Shown one piece after another: positions 45,252 to 52,628 of a stretch of 64,000 nucleotides of DNA (positions are counted from its first letter, which is position 1; the number at the start of each line of letters is the position of its first letter). The stretch covers positions 1 to 64,000 of the forward strand of contig NZ_FMYB01000019.1 of assembly GCF_900104155.1 (NCBI RefSeq), in the 5' to 3' direction. The notes under the pieces were generated by a model, which did no database searches, had not been told where the DNA came from, and saw nothing but the letters and a program-made list of their open reading frames with translations. The stretch is from Butyrivibrio sp. INlla16. Its GTDB lineage: Bacteria > Bacillota > Clostridia > Lachnospirales > Lachnospiraceae. The position numbers were made by a program, and so were the translations under genes.

Positions 45252-45512
45252 ATGGCAGATAACAAGAACATGAAACTTAATGATGAGATGATGGAAAATG
45301 CAGCCGGTGGAAACGGCGGAGAGATTGCTGGGCCAAAATATGAGATTGGTGATACTGTTCAGCTCAAGTTTGCAAATGATGAGGGCGTTGTTACAACAGT
45401 AACAGGTGTTGTTGATGACAGGCGTGCAAATCCGGGGGGATGGGAATATCTTGTTCGATATGAAGTTAATGGAAAGGTATATGAGCACTGGTATCCTGAA
45501 ATTGCTCTTTGA
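45252..45512 (+). CDS. Double-glycine leader protein (family B, copy 2)
   Basis: An 86-residue protein whose core differs from the 44408 product at only two positions (Asn to Lys near the end and the final Ile to Leu). A stretch of 140 bases (45306-45445) is identical to 44462-44601, so the duplication is recent or kept alike by gene conversion. The leader differs more (KLNDEMMENAAGG). Confidence 0.85.
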   Translation: MADNKNMKLNDEMMENAAGGNGGEIAGPKYEIGDTVQLKFANDEGVVTTVTGVVDDRRANPGGWEYLVRYEVNGKVYEHWYPEIAL

Positions 45513-45553
45513 TGTCATTCAACTGGCTTAATATTTGTAGGAGGGCCTGTCTT

Positions 45554-45823
45554 ATGAACGATAACAAAAACATGGCACTTTCCGATGAACTGTTTGCAGA
45601 TGTTTCTGGTGGTTTTGGTGTTGCAAGCAGTCAAAAAATCTATGATGCAGTAGGCATAGTTATCATGCTCCTTAAAGATGGAAGCTATATGGTCCGTTTC
45701 GATGACGGCGGGGAAGTTACTGCAAGTCCAAAGGATGGAAAATCTATAGCTGAAGGAGCAAAAGTAGGGCTGTTTGCCTTCGCTGGTGGTTGGATCATGG
45801 ACCCTCTTGGCGATGAAAGATGA
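45554..45823 (+). CDS. Double-glycine leader protein, OB-like core (family A)
   Basis: An 89-residue protein: leader MNDNKNMALSDELFADVSGG, then a core (VGIVIMLLKDGSYMVRFDDGG, read with a break, and EGAKVGLFAFAGGW) related to the 36168 product. TAGGAGGG at 45537-45544 fixes ATG 45554 rather than the longer frame. Confidence 0.83.
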   Translation: MNDNKNMALSDELFADVSGGFGVASSQKIYDAVGIVIMLLKDGSYMVRFDDGGEVTASPKDGKSIAEGAKVGLFAFAGGWIMDPLGDER

Positions 45824-45840
45824 TTTGGAGAGGAATGGAC

Positions 45841-46692
45841 ATGAATAGGAAAGATTTTTCACTATTGAACTGCACTATGAGTGGAATGCTGGCATTTGTA
45901 CTGTCAGTGCCAGTTCACGAGTTTATTCATTTTCTGACAGATATTATCTATGACCATGAAGTGATCTGGTTTTCAGCGGTGGCGGTTTTAAGTTCGGATG
46001 ATTATGACTTTATGGCATTATCTCCTTTTCACAGGGCCATGGCAGCTGGAGGAAGTGCATCTGTAATCAATGCGCTGGTCGCTATTCTATTATTCTTTGT
46101 GATCATAAAAATTCAGATGGGACCAGGACTTAGAGTTTTTCTCATTCAGTATTATGCCATGCAGATGTGCCTTGGCTTTGGATATTTCATGGTAAATGGG
46201 CTGTTTGGTGCTTTCGGGGATTGGGGCAATGTTTTTGAACTATTCCCGGACAGCACTGTGGTGATAATGAGAATTGTACTGGGAATTTTAGGAAGCACCG
46301 GTATAGTATTTACCATGTTTGCTCTTAACTACATGTCATACTACTTCGTAAAGCATGTTGATGACAGGAAGGAGCGTTTCCATGTTGCTCTTGGACTTCA
46401 CTTGCTGCCATTTATTGCTTCATCAGTCTTTGCTGTTATTGTAGATATGAATTCAATACTCATGAGAGAGGGATATTTTGATGCGAATCCTTTCTTCTCT
46501 ATTGCGGTCAGATTCATGTTTATACCGCTGTTTTGGGGATTTATGTTTACATGGGTAATGGTAAAACACCCGAAAGAGAGCCGGTTCAGGTATAAGCTCC
46601 CATCAGAACCAAGGTATGTTCTATGGGGAGTAACAATAATCCTGCTCCTCGTAGATCTTTTTGTTTTGGCACCGGGAATCAGAATAAGCTAG
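45841..46692 (+). CDS. M50-like membrane metalloprotease family protein
   Basis: A 283-residue protein with about six membrane segments. The first carries HEFIH in the context PVHEFIHFLTD, the zinc-binding HExxH of site-2-type proteases embedded in the membrane. A later NPxDG/LDG motif, the third zinc ligand of M50 enzymes, is not obvious, so activity is uncertain. GGAGAGGA precedes ATG 45841. Placed within the exported-protein cluster it could mature or destroy peptides, cut the DUF3021 or lipoprotein partner, or give immunity. Confidence 0.7.
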   Translation: MNRKDFSLLNCTMSGMLAFVLSVPVHEFIHFLTDIIYDHEVIWFSAVAVLSSDDYDFMALSPFHRAMAAGGSASVINALVAILLFFVIIKIQMGPGLRVFLIQYYAMQMCLGFGYFMVNGLFGAFGDWGNVFELFPDSTVVIMRIVLGILGSTGIVFTMFALNYMSYYFVKHVDDRKERFHVALGLHLLPFIASSVFAVIVDMNSILMREGYFDANPFFSIAVRFMFIPLFWGFMFTWVMVKHPKESRFRYKLPSEPRYVLWGVTIILLLVDLFVLAPGIRIS

Positions 46693-46797
46693 ATGATTAT
46701 AGTGTGGCGTGATCTCAAATATTACTTGCGGAGAGAATTATCCTGGTCGCTATATATCAGAAAAAACATGGAACTAAATCTAACGAATGAGTGGTGA
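46693..46797 (+). pseudogene. 34-codon frame containing a leader-gene remnant
   Basis: An ATG directly after the protease stop opens 34 codons ending at TGA 46795-46797. Its last third reads RKNMELNLTNEW, and the DNA (AAAACATGGAACTAAATCT) closely matches the start of the 44408 leader gene (AAGAACATGGAACTTAATG). It looks like the broken start of a lost leader gene. Translation is doubtful. Confidence 0.35.
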
Positions 46798-46800
46798 AAA

Positions 46801-47232
46801 ATGAAACTGTTTTTTGACGCAGATAAATACCTGTTGAGGGTGGAAAGCCCAAGAATCAACAAAGAACTTGACAGGAAACAGCAGATTTTAGCATATGTAG
46901 ACAGATACTTTGTGATGTTCAGACATGAATATTTTGACGAAGTCTATGATGCATGCGTGAAATATATTGATGAAATGTTTGAGGACGACAGTGATAATGA
47001 CCCTCAGATATCAGCGGAGGTTCAGGCTGTAACCATCATAATAAAAGGACTTCGAGACTATGCAAAAAATGGCCTAAAGAATCAGTCAAAGTATCTTAAG
47101 GTTCTTGTGGCAGGAGACGTGTTCAAGTTTTATAGTGGCATGATCTCCAAATCCCTGGATCTTGGAGTTATTGACAAAAAGCAGGCAAGAAGACGGATAG
47201 AGGTGTTCTATAAAGAGTGTGAACTTGAATAG
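46801..47232 (+). CDS. Hypothetical soluble protein in the peptide cluster
   Basis: A 143-residue, probably all-helical protein with no leader, signal or membrane segment. It has a charged, acidic middle (DEMFEDDSDNDP) and a basic C-terminus. I recognise no family. GAGTGGTG precedes the ATG. It could be a cytoplasmic immunity or maturation factor. Confidence 0.65.
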   Translation: MKLFFDADKYLLRVESPRINKELDRKQQILAYVDRYFVMFRHEYFDEVYDACVKYIDEMFEDDSDNDPQISAEVQAVTIIIKGLRDYAKNGLKNQSKYLKVLVAGDVFKFYSGMISKSLDLGVIDKKQARRRIEVFYKECELE

Positions 47233-47294
47233 ATGATCAAACAGACAGAGTATACTCCGGCATGTTGATGGAACCAATAAAAGGAGGGCGCAGG

Positions 47295-47561
47295 ATGACG
47301 GATGAGAGGAACATAAAACTTAATGACGAAATCATGGCAAGTGTAGCTGGTGGAGACGACGAGGAAAAAGGCCGCACAAGACATGCCATAGTACGAGGCA
47401 TTCATGAACATCCATACTACAAAGATATGATTGAAGTTACTTTGGATGGCGGTCAGGATGTCATAGCTCATTATGACGCAATTAATGTCATAAATCCCGG
47501 TACAGAAGTAATAGTAGAGCTTGTAGGTCAGGGAAGATGGAAGATAATAGAGATCTTGTAA
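47295..47561 (+). CDS. Double-glycine leader protein with IF1/S1-like core
   Basis: An 88-residue protein: leader MTDERNIKLNDEIMASVAGG, then a core (MIEVTLDGGQDVIAHYDAI, then NPGTEVIVELVGQGRWKI) whose order of motifs strongly recalls the S1/IF1 OB fold, where 'FRVEL-NGHEVLAH' and 'PGD-V-VEL' occupy the same places. AAGGAGGG at 47281-47288 fixes ATG 47295. Confidence 0.82.
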   Translation: MTDERNIKLNDEIMASVAGGDDEEKGRTRHAIVRGIHEHPYYKDMIEVTLDGGQDVIAHYDAINVINPGTEVIVELVGQGRWKIIEIL

Positions 47562-47587
47562 TGACTAACAAATCGGAGGTAATAACA

Positions 47588-47863
47588 ATGGCAGATAACA
47601 AAAACATGATACTCAAAGACGAAACTATGGCTAAGGCTGCAGGCGGAGCAGGAAGGTCTGATGATTATGATATGTACGGCTTTGTAGTAGATAAGCTTTC
47701 TACAGAGCAGTATGCTAACCACTACAGGGTTAAGGGTGATAATGATGAAATCTTTATCTGCTGGTATGCTGGAGACGATACCCTCGGTGCAGGCATTGAG
47801 GTTGGAATGACGTATATTTCACAGGATAATGGCTGGAAGATTGAACCAATAATGCACATATAA
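47588..47863 (+). CDS. Double-glycine leader protein, core shared with the 40575 lipoprotein
   Basis: A 91-residue protein: leader MADNKNMILKDETMAKAAGG, then a core (MYGFVVDKLSTEQYANHY, RVKGDNDEIFICWYAG, then DNGWKIEPI). The KGDNDEI segment and its surroundings match residues 220-275 of the lipoprotein at 40575. CGGAGGT fixes ATG 47588. It is the last gene before the cluster terminator. Confidence 0.83.
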   Translation: MADNKNMILKDETMAKAAGGAGRSDDYDMYGFVVDKLSTEQYANHYRVKGDNDEIFICWYAGDDTLGAGIEVGMTYISQDNGWKIEPIMHI

Positions 47864-47871
47864 AACGCTCT

Positions 47872-47903
47872 GGGCCATGGTGATAATCCATGGTCTATTT
47901 TTT
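47872..47903 (+). terminator. Terminator of the peptide cluster
   Basis: Stem GGGCCATGG/CCATGGTCT (47872-47880 with 47888-47896, two G-T pairs) followed by ATTTTTTG. Confidence 0.8.
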
Positions 47904-47971
47904 GTGACCCCACATTTTGTATGATAGGCAGCGGAAAATAATATATAATCAGAAATTGATAGTAATGAATC

Positions 47972-50344
47972 ATGGAAAGGTTAACTAAGGTAGATCTTTT
48001 GAGGATATGTGATTTCGGCTCTGTAATGCAGACAATAAAAGAGTATATCAGTGATTCGAGGGAACTTAGCCAGACGGATATTCTTTATGAAGTGTTTGCA
48101 ACTTTTATGAGTGATAAAGAGAACGCTGACTACGATTTTGATATAGCTCTTGTATGTAGATGGTTTAATGGTCAGAAGGCTATTACGCCAAAGATATCCA
48201 GGTATTATCAGGAACATCAGATGGAAGATATTCTTATACATGATATCAGGGAAAATGTTGTTTCGTTGTTTTATGATGCCCCTATGTGCGCTGAGAAGAT
48301 ATATGATCTTCTTATGCTTGATGATACGATCTCAGGAACTATGAAGGCACACATTGCAGAACAATCTCCATGCGCTGATCCTGAAGGAATAGCGAGACTC
48401 ATAGGCAGGACTCTTTACTTCACGCTTCAGCGGAATTTTATAAAGCACACGGATGATACCATGCTTTCCATTGCAGATGGAAAGCTTTCTCCTGCTGTTT
48501 CAAAATATATAATAGGCAGCAATCCGCCTTTACCATGTAAATACTTTGTTGGTAGGCAATCTGAGATTAAAAATATCAGAGAAGTCCTGACCGGTTCCGG
48601 GAAGGTTTTTCTGCATGGAATAGCAGGTATGGGCAAGAGCGAGACAGCGAAGGCTTATGCCAAGACCTACAGAAAAGAATACACAAATCAGATCTATATT
48701 TTCTATTCGGGAAGTCTCCAAAAAGACATTGCATCGTTGGAATTTGTTAATGATCCTTTTGGTGCAACAGTAGATGAGCTGTTCAGGCAGCATAATAGGT
48801 TTCTCAGAACTCTTAAGGAAGATACCCTGCTTATCATTGACAACTTTAATATTGAATCCGATCCCGATCCCATCCTGTCAGTTGTTCTGAAATATTCATG
48901 CCACGTTCTTTTTACAACAAGAAATCTTATAAGTGGCGGAGAATGCATCTATCTGGATGATCTGGATATTGATGATCAGAAAGCACTTATGCAGAACCTT
49001 TATAAAGACTCTGCTGATCATGCGCATGCGATCTCAAATATTATCTTTAACGTACAAAATCATACCTTTGCAATAGAACTGGCTGCGCGAATGCTGCAGA
49101 AAGGAATAATGACGCCTGAAGAACTGAGTGAAAGGCTGTTCATTGCACCGGTGGATATGTCATCCTCTGATAAGATAAAGGTGTCAAAGGATGGTGAGAC
49201 CGAAAAAGCCACTTATGCAGAGCATATCAGGACTCTTTTCGGTTTATATAAGCTGTCACCGGAATATTTCGATATTCTGAAATGTATGACGCTCATGCCT
49301 GAGGACGGGGCATCCAAGAAATATTTTGCAAGATGGATGGGACTTACCAATCTTAATCCAGTGACCGAGCTTATAGAAATGGGGCTGATACATGAAGGTG
49401 AAGGTCACCGGATAAGTATCCATGGGATCATACAGAAACTTATTATAGCTGAGCTTAAACCAAGCATAAGCAGCTGTAGGATTTTTTTGGAAAATATCCA
49501 GTATGACTGCACTCTTCATGGAAATGATGAACCTGCATATTATAATGCTATTCCTGATGTGATTGATAAGGCAATACTGAGCCTTGTTTATGACGAGCCC
49601 CTCATTTTACTCAGGGTCGTGGAAGATGCATATGCATATTTTGACAGACCGATTTCTACTGCTGACTTGTTATTCTGGATTTCTTTTATGAAAAGCATGA
49701 TAGAAAAGGAAGGTATCGGAGATGTCCGGGATAGAATCCTTCTGCTTGATTATAAAGCATCCCAAGCAAAGGATGATGATGATAATGAGGAAGCCTTTAA
49801 ATTTGAGAAAGAGGCAGCTTCACTTATAACAGAAGTTACCGCAGACAATGCGCTGCTATATTCAAATATCCATGCCAATCTTGGAACACTATATTTTATG
49901 AGGGACGAACTTGATAATGCACGTCCTCATATTGAAGAAGGTATCAGGATATTACAGGAGTTTGATCTTCTGTATATGCATGATGCAATACCACAGACCT
50001 GTCTGTTTGCCCAGCTGCAGGCGGCATATGGCTATGTAGATGCGGCACTTAGCATCTTGAAAAAGGCAGGGAAAGTCGTGGCTAGAGAAATTTCCATATA
50101 CTCAACTGACTATGCAAACATAGAAGAGACAATTGGAAGCATCCTTGCATCTGCCGGGAAAACAAGGGATGCAATAGACCACTTTAGAGAAGTTCTAAAG
50201 GCGTATGCTGAAATATACGAATATGATCCTGAATTCCTGTGCAGGATATGCGAAAGACTATGCACTTACTTTCCGAAGCCGGATGATGCAAGATTTCCAT
50301 TATTGGATAATGCAAGAAGCCTTTGTGATAAAAAGCTGGGATAA
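47972..50344 (+). CDS. STAND NTPase with TPR-like C-terminus
   Basis: A 790-residue protein. Residues 1-190 are a helical domain of unknown type. An NB-ARC-like ATPase follows (FVGRQSEIKNI, Walker A HGIAGMGKSE at about 215, Walker B TLLIIDNFN, VLFTTRN), then a winged-helix region (about 420-500) and helical repeats of TPR type (about 590-780; NIHANLGTLYFMRDELDNARPH). Such proteins are signal-sensing regulators or defence/cell-death switches. No effector domain is recognisable at either end. A TATAAT (47944-47949) lies upstream, the ribosome site is weak, and the gene stands alone. Confidence 0.8.
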   Translation: MERLTKVDLLRICDFGSVMQTIKEYISDSRELSQTDILYEVFATFMSDKENADYDFDIALVCRWFNGQKAITPKISRYYQEHQMEDILIHDIRENVVSLFYDAPMCAEKIYDLLMLDDTISGTMKAHIAEQSPCADPEGIARLIGRTLYFTLQRNFIKHTDDTMLSIADGKLSPAVSKYIIGSNPPLPCKYFVGRQSEIKNIREVLTGSGKVFLHGIAGMGKSETAKAYAKTYRKEYTNQIYIFYSGSLQKDIASLEFVNDPFGATVDELFRQHNRFLRTLKEDTLLIIDNFNIESDPDPILSVVLKYSCHVLFTTRNLISGGECIYLDDLDIDDQKALMQNLYKDSADHAHAISNIIFNVQNHTFAIELAARMLQKGIMTPEELSERLFIAPVDMSSSDKIKVSKDGETEKATYAEHIRTLFGLYKLSPEYFDILKCMTLMPEDGASKKYFARWMGLTNLNPVTELIEMGLIHEGEGHRISIHGIIQKLIIAELKPSISSCRIFLENIQYDCTLHGNDEPAYYNAIPDVIDKAILSLVYDEPLILLRVVEDAYAYFDRPISTADLLFWISFMKSMIEKEGIGDVRDRILLLDYKASQAKDDDDNEEAFKFEKEAASLITEVTADNALLYSNIHANLGTLYFMRDELDNARPHIEEGIRILQEFDLLYMHDAIPQTCLFAQLQAAYGYVDAALSILKKAGKVVAREISIYSTDYANIEETIGSILASAGKTRDAIDHFREVLKAYAEIYEYDPEFLCRICERLCTYFPKPDDARFPLLDNARSLCDKKLG

Positions 50345-50371
50345 ATTTGTTTTCAGAAAAAATGCCAAAAA

Positions 50372-50404
50372 GTCAATTGTCGGTCAATTGTTGGTCAATG
50401 CATA
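50372..50404 (+). repeat. Three 11-bp direct repeats upstream of parMR
   Basis: GTCAATTGTCG (50372), GTCAATTGTTG (50383) and GTCAATGCATA (50394) are head to tail at exactly 11 bp. One helical turn per repeat is typical of ParR-binding centromere sites, and ParM/ParR-like genes follow, so this is a candidate parC. Confidence 0.6.
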
Positions 50405-50440
50405 GCAATTCTATGTGTTTTATCCTTATAATGGATCGAG

Positions 50441-50470
50441 TGGTATCAAAACAGTTCCACATTGATACCA
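50441..50470 (+). repeat. 9-bp perfect inverted repeat in the parM leader
   Basis: TGGTATCAA (50441-50449) pairs with TTGATACCA (50462-50470). The half-site TGGTATCAAA recurs at 52189, before the 52236 gene, suggesting a shared operator or a related leader. Confidence 0.55.
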
Positions 50471-50545
50471 AATCTGCTTGATCCGGAAAGGTGGTCAAAA
50501 GATGACCGGTATATTTACAACTAAATATTTTGGAACTTACGGCAA

Positions 50546-50581
50546 AGAGATTGGGAATGCAGATTTCCTGGTCTCTTTTTT
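50546..50581 (+). terminator. Terminator/attenuator in the parM leader
   Basis: A 12-bp stem (50546-50557 with 50565-50576, three G-T pairs) followed directly by six T. It lies about 40 bases before the parM start, so it would act as an attenuator or end a short leader RNA. Confidence 0.65.
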
Positions 50582-50623
50582 CGTATTGTCCGGCAATACT
50601 GAAGGAAAGGAGGTAACTGCGAA

Positions 50624-51550
50624 ATGAAGGAGCATGGAGAAATTGTAGTCATCGGCATTGACCATGGCTACGGAAACATCAAAACAGCATCAACATGTAC
50701 TCCCACTGGTATCACTGCTTATGATACTGAGCCGATTTTTTCGGAAAACATTCTGGAATACAAAGGCGTATACTATCGCATCGGTGACACCCATAAAGAA
50801 TTTGTTGACAATAAGGTATCTGATGAAGACTACTATCTTTTGACACTAATGGCAATAGCTCGTGAACTGTATACAGCGCACGTGCGTGAAGCTACAGTGC
50901 ATCTGGCTGTAGGACTGCTACTTACATGGATATACAGGCAGAAGGAAGACTTCAGACAGTACATGCTTAAGAATGATTATGCTGAGTTTAAATGGAACAG
51001 TGAGATGTACAAAATCCATATCACAGGCTGCTCTGTATATCCCCAGGGATACCCTGCTATTATAGGAAAGATTAATGACAGCCTGGGACTGAATCTTCTT
51101 GCTGATATTGGGAACGGAACCATGAATCTCATTTTCCTTAATGGAAAAAAGCCAGATGAAAAGCGGAGTTTCACCGAAAAACTTGGAGTAAACCAGTGTG
51201 TCATAGCTGTAAGAGATGCAGTATCTAAAGAATTCCAGACCACAATTGATGAGCGCGTGATCCAGCAGGTTTTAAGGAAAAACGAAGCTGATATTTCGGA
51301 GGCATATCTTGAGGTGATTAGAAATACCGCCAGGGAATATGCGGCGAAGGTATTCACTGCCTTGAGAGAACATGGGTATAACCCTGATCTTATGAGGCTC
51401 TATATCGTAGGTGGTGGAGGATGTATTATCAAGAACTTTGGAAATTATGATGCTTCCAGGGTGACGATCATCGATGATATCTGCGCAACGGCCAAGGGTT
51501 ATGAACTGCTAGCATATCTTAGTCTTAACAGAAAGAAGGAATGTGCATGA
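50624..51550 (+). CDS. ParM-like actin-family ATPase
   Basis: A 308-residue actin-fold protein: phosphate 1 loop IGIDHGYGNIKTA, the middle DIGNGTMNLIFLNG and the late IVGGGGCIIKNF. Such proteins form filaments that push plasmid copies apart through a ParR adaptor. AAGGAGGT precedes the ATG. The next gene overlaps by 4 bases and has the size of ParR. It suggests that this element is, or was, a plasmid or a conjugative element with a replicating stage. Confidence 0.85.
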   Translation: MKEHGEIVVIGIDHGYGNIKTASTCTPTGITAYDTEPIFSENILEYKGVYYRIGDTHKEFVDNKVSDEDYYLLTLMAIARELYTAHVREATVHLAVGLLLTWIYRQKEDFRQYMLKNDYAEFKWNSEMYKIHITGCSVYPQGYPAIIGKINDSLGLNLLADIGNGTMNLIFLNGKKPDEKRSFTEKLGVNQCVIAVRDAVSKEFQTTIDERVIQQVLRKNEADISEAYLEVIRNTAREYAAKVFTALREHGYNPDLMRLYIVGGGGCIIKNFGNYDASRVTIIDDICATAKGYELLAYLSLNRKKECA

Positions 51551-51984
51551 GCGAAAATGTAAAGAGCACAAGTCTTCGCTTTAATCTTGATAAGGCTGCT
51601 GATAGAAAGGCCTGGGAGTATCTGCAGACAATGGATAAAGAAGAATTCCGCTCATACAGCCATGCTGTTGCTACGAGCGTCAATTATTTCTTTGACAGAT
51701 ACTATAAGGCAAAAGATGATCCCTATCTGGAGACCAGGGAAAAAGAAGAAAGATTTGTACAAAAGATCGTGGAAGCGGTGGAGCATACCTTAGGGAATGC
51801 TCTGCCGCTGTTTTTATCCGGCTATGCTACTGCCTTATGCACAGCAGCACCGGATGGAACGATGGTCATTCAAAAAAGTACGGCAGGAATAGCGACTGAG
51901 GACAGCGCAGATAAAAGCGGGACTGATGAGGCAGATATTGAAGTAAATCCTGAAGACATCCCATGGGACTATCTTGATGGATGA
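51547..51984 (+). CDS. ParR-like partition adaptor (putative)
   Basis: A 145-residue protein that starts with SENVKSTSLRFNLDKAADRKAWEYLQ, which looks like a ribbon-helix-helix start (beta strand TSLRFNL then helix). A helical middle and an acidic, disordered C-terminal third ending in EDIPWDYLDG follow; the end of ParR normally contacts ParM. ATG 51547 overlaps the parM stop. Confidence 0.7.
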   Translation: MSENVKSTSLRFNLDKAADRKAWEYLQTMDKEEFRSYSHAVATSVNYFFDRYYKAKDDPYLETREKEERFVQKIVEAVEHTLGNALPLFLSGYATALCTAAPDGTMVIQKSTAGIATEDSADKSGTDEADIEVNPEDIPWDYLDG

Positions 51985-52085
51985 TAAATGGCAGATATTT
52001 ATAAGATGAAGTGGAATTATATTCTTACAGAAATGACTAATGGTCTGGAGCATTCTATTTGTAGCACCAGACAAGAATTGTTTTG

Positions 52086-52168
52086 GCACCAATACTGACT
52101 GAAATAAGTGGATTTGGGCACCTGCCTTCTGATCCCCAAATTCAATCAGAGCGTATTGGTGCTTTTTT
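52086..52168 (+). ncRNA. Compact structured RNA ending in a terminator
   Basis: A perfect 10-bp outer stem (GCACCAATAC 52086-52095 with GTATTGGTGC 52153-52162) is followed by TTTTTT. Inside, ATTTGGG (52112-52118) pairs with CCCAAAT (52135-52141). A further hairpin GTCTGG/CCAGAC (52043-52048 with 52067-52072) lies just before it. It may be a small regulatory RNA, a copy-control RNA or an attenuator; the stretch 51985-52235 has no convincing gene. Confidence 0.55.
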
Positions 52169-52235
52169 AATGACAAAAAACAGCAAAGTGGTATCAAACC
52201 GGTACTGCTTCAATAATTTAGAAAGGACCAAAATC

Positions 52236-52466
52236 ATGAGTGATAACGAAAACAAAGTAATGCCACCGGAAGAAAAAGCAGCTATTCAGGCAAGACACCG
52301 CATGGAACAGGCTGAGAACAGAGACAGGGCAAAGGAAAGTAAGGCAAAGGTAAAGTGCCACATAGATATGGGCAGGATACTGGAAAAAGCGTTTCCTGCA
52401 TCCCAGCATATGACAATGGAAGAACTTGAGGAGTATCTTACAGAACTCTTTAAGCTTGCCTCATAG
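52236..52466 (+). CDS. Small helical protein of the mobilisation region
   Basis: A 76-residue protein, highly charged (PPEEKAAIQARHRMEQAENRD), with a C-terminal helix pair (MTMEELEEYLTELFKLAS). AAAGGA precedes ATG 52236. It directly precedes the oriT and the relaxase, which suits a mobilisation accessory protein, but no family is recognised. Confidence 0.65.
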   Translation: MSDNENKVMPPEEKAAIQARHRMEQAENRDRAKESKAKVKCHIDMGRILEKAFPASQHMTMEELEEYLTELFKLAS

Positions 52467-52491
52467 GAACTAAGAAACATAACATAGGCCT

Positions 52492-52551
52492 CCCTTCGAA
52501 AAGAAGGGCGCACTTACTCACCACCTGCCTTCGGCAGGTGGTGGCGTGCGC
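52492..52551 (-). other. Origin of transfer of RSF1010/MOBQ type
   Basis: On the minus strand an 11-bp inverted repeat (CACCACCTGCC with a GAA loop; top 52519-52543) is followed by GTAAGTGCGCCCT-type sequence (top AGGGCGCACTTA, 52505-52516). This is the IncQ nic pattern TAA(A/G)TGCG/CCCT with the inverted repeat on the correct side, and the nick would fall between 52508 and 52509. A further hairpin CCCTTC/GAAGGG (52492-52508) and an outer GCGCAC/GTGCGC pair complete the site. The relaxase begins 78 bases downstream. Confidence 0.8.
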
Positions 52552-52628
52552 TCTACGAGGTCAAAAGCTTTACGGCCAGGAAAGAACTCCTTTCCTGGCT
52601 TTTCCATTTATATCAGGAGATTGACACA

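Noticed and set aside
36168-47863. Calling the leader proteins lantibiotics or nitrile-hydratase-leader peptides
   Set aside because: No lanthionine synthetase, cyclodehydratase, radical SAM or other modifying enzyme is encoded in the locus, and the leaders are short double-glycine types. Only the exporter pair resembles NHLM systems.
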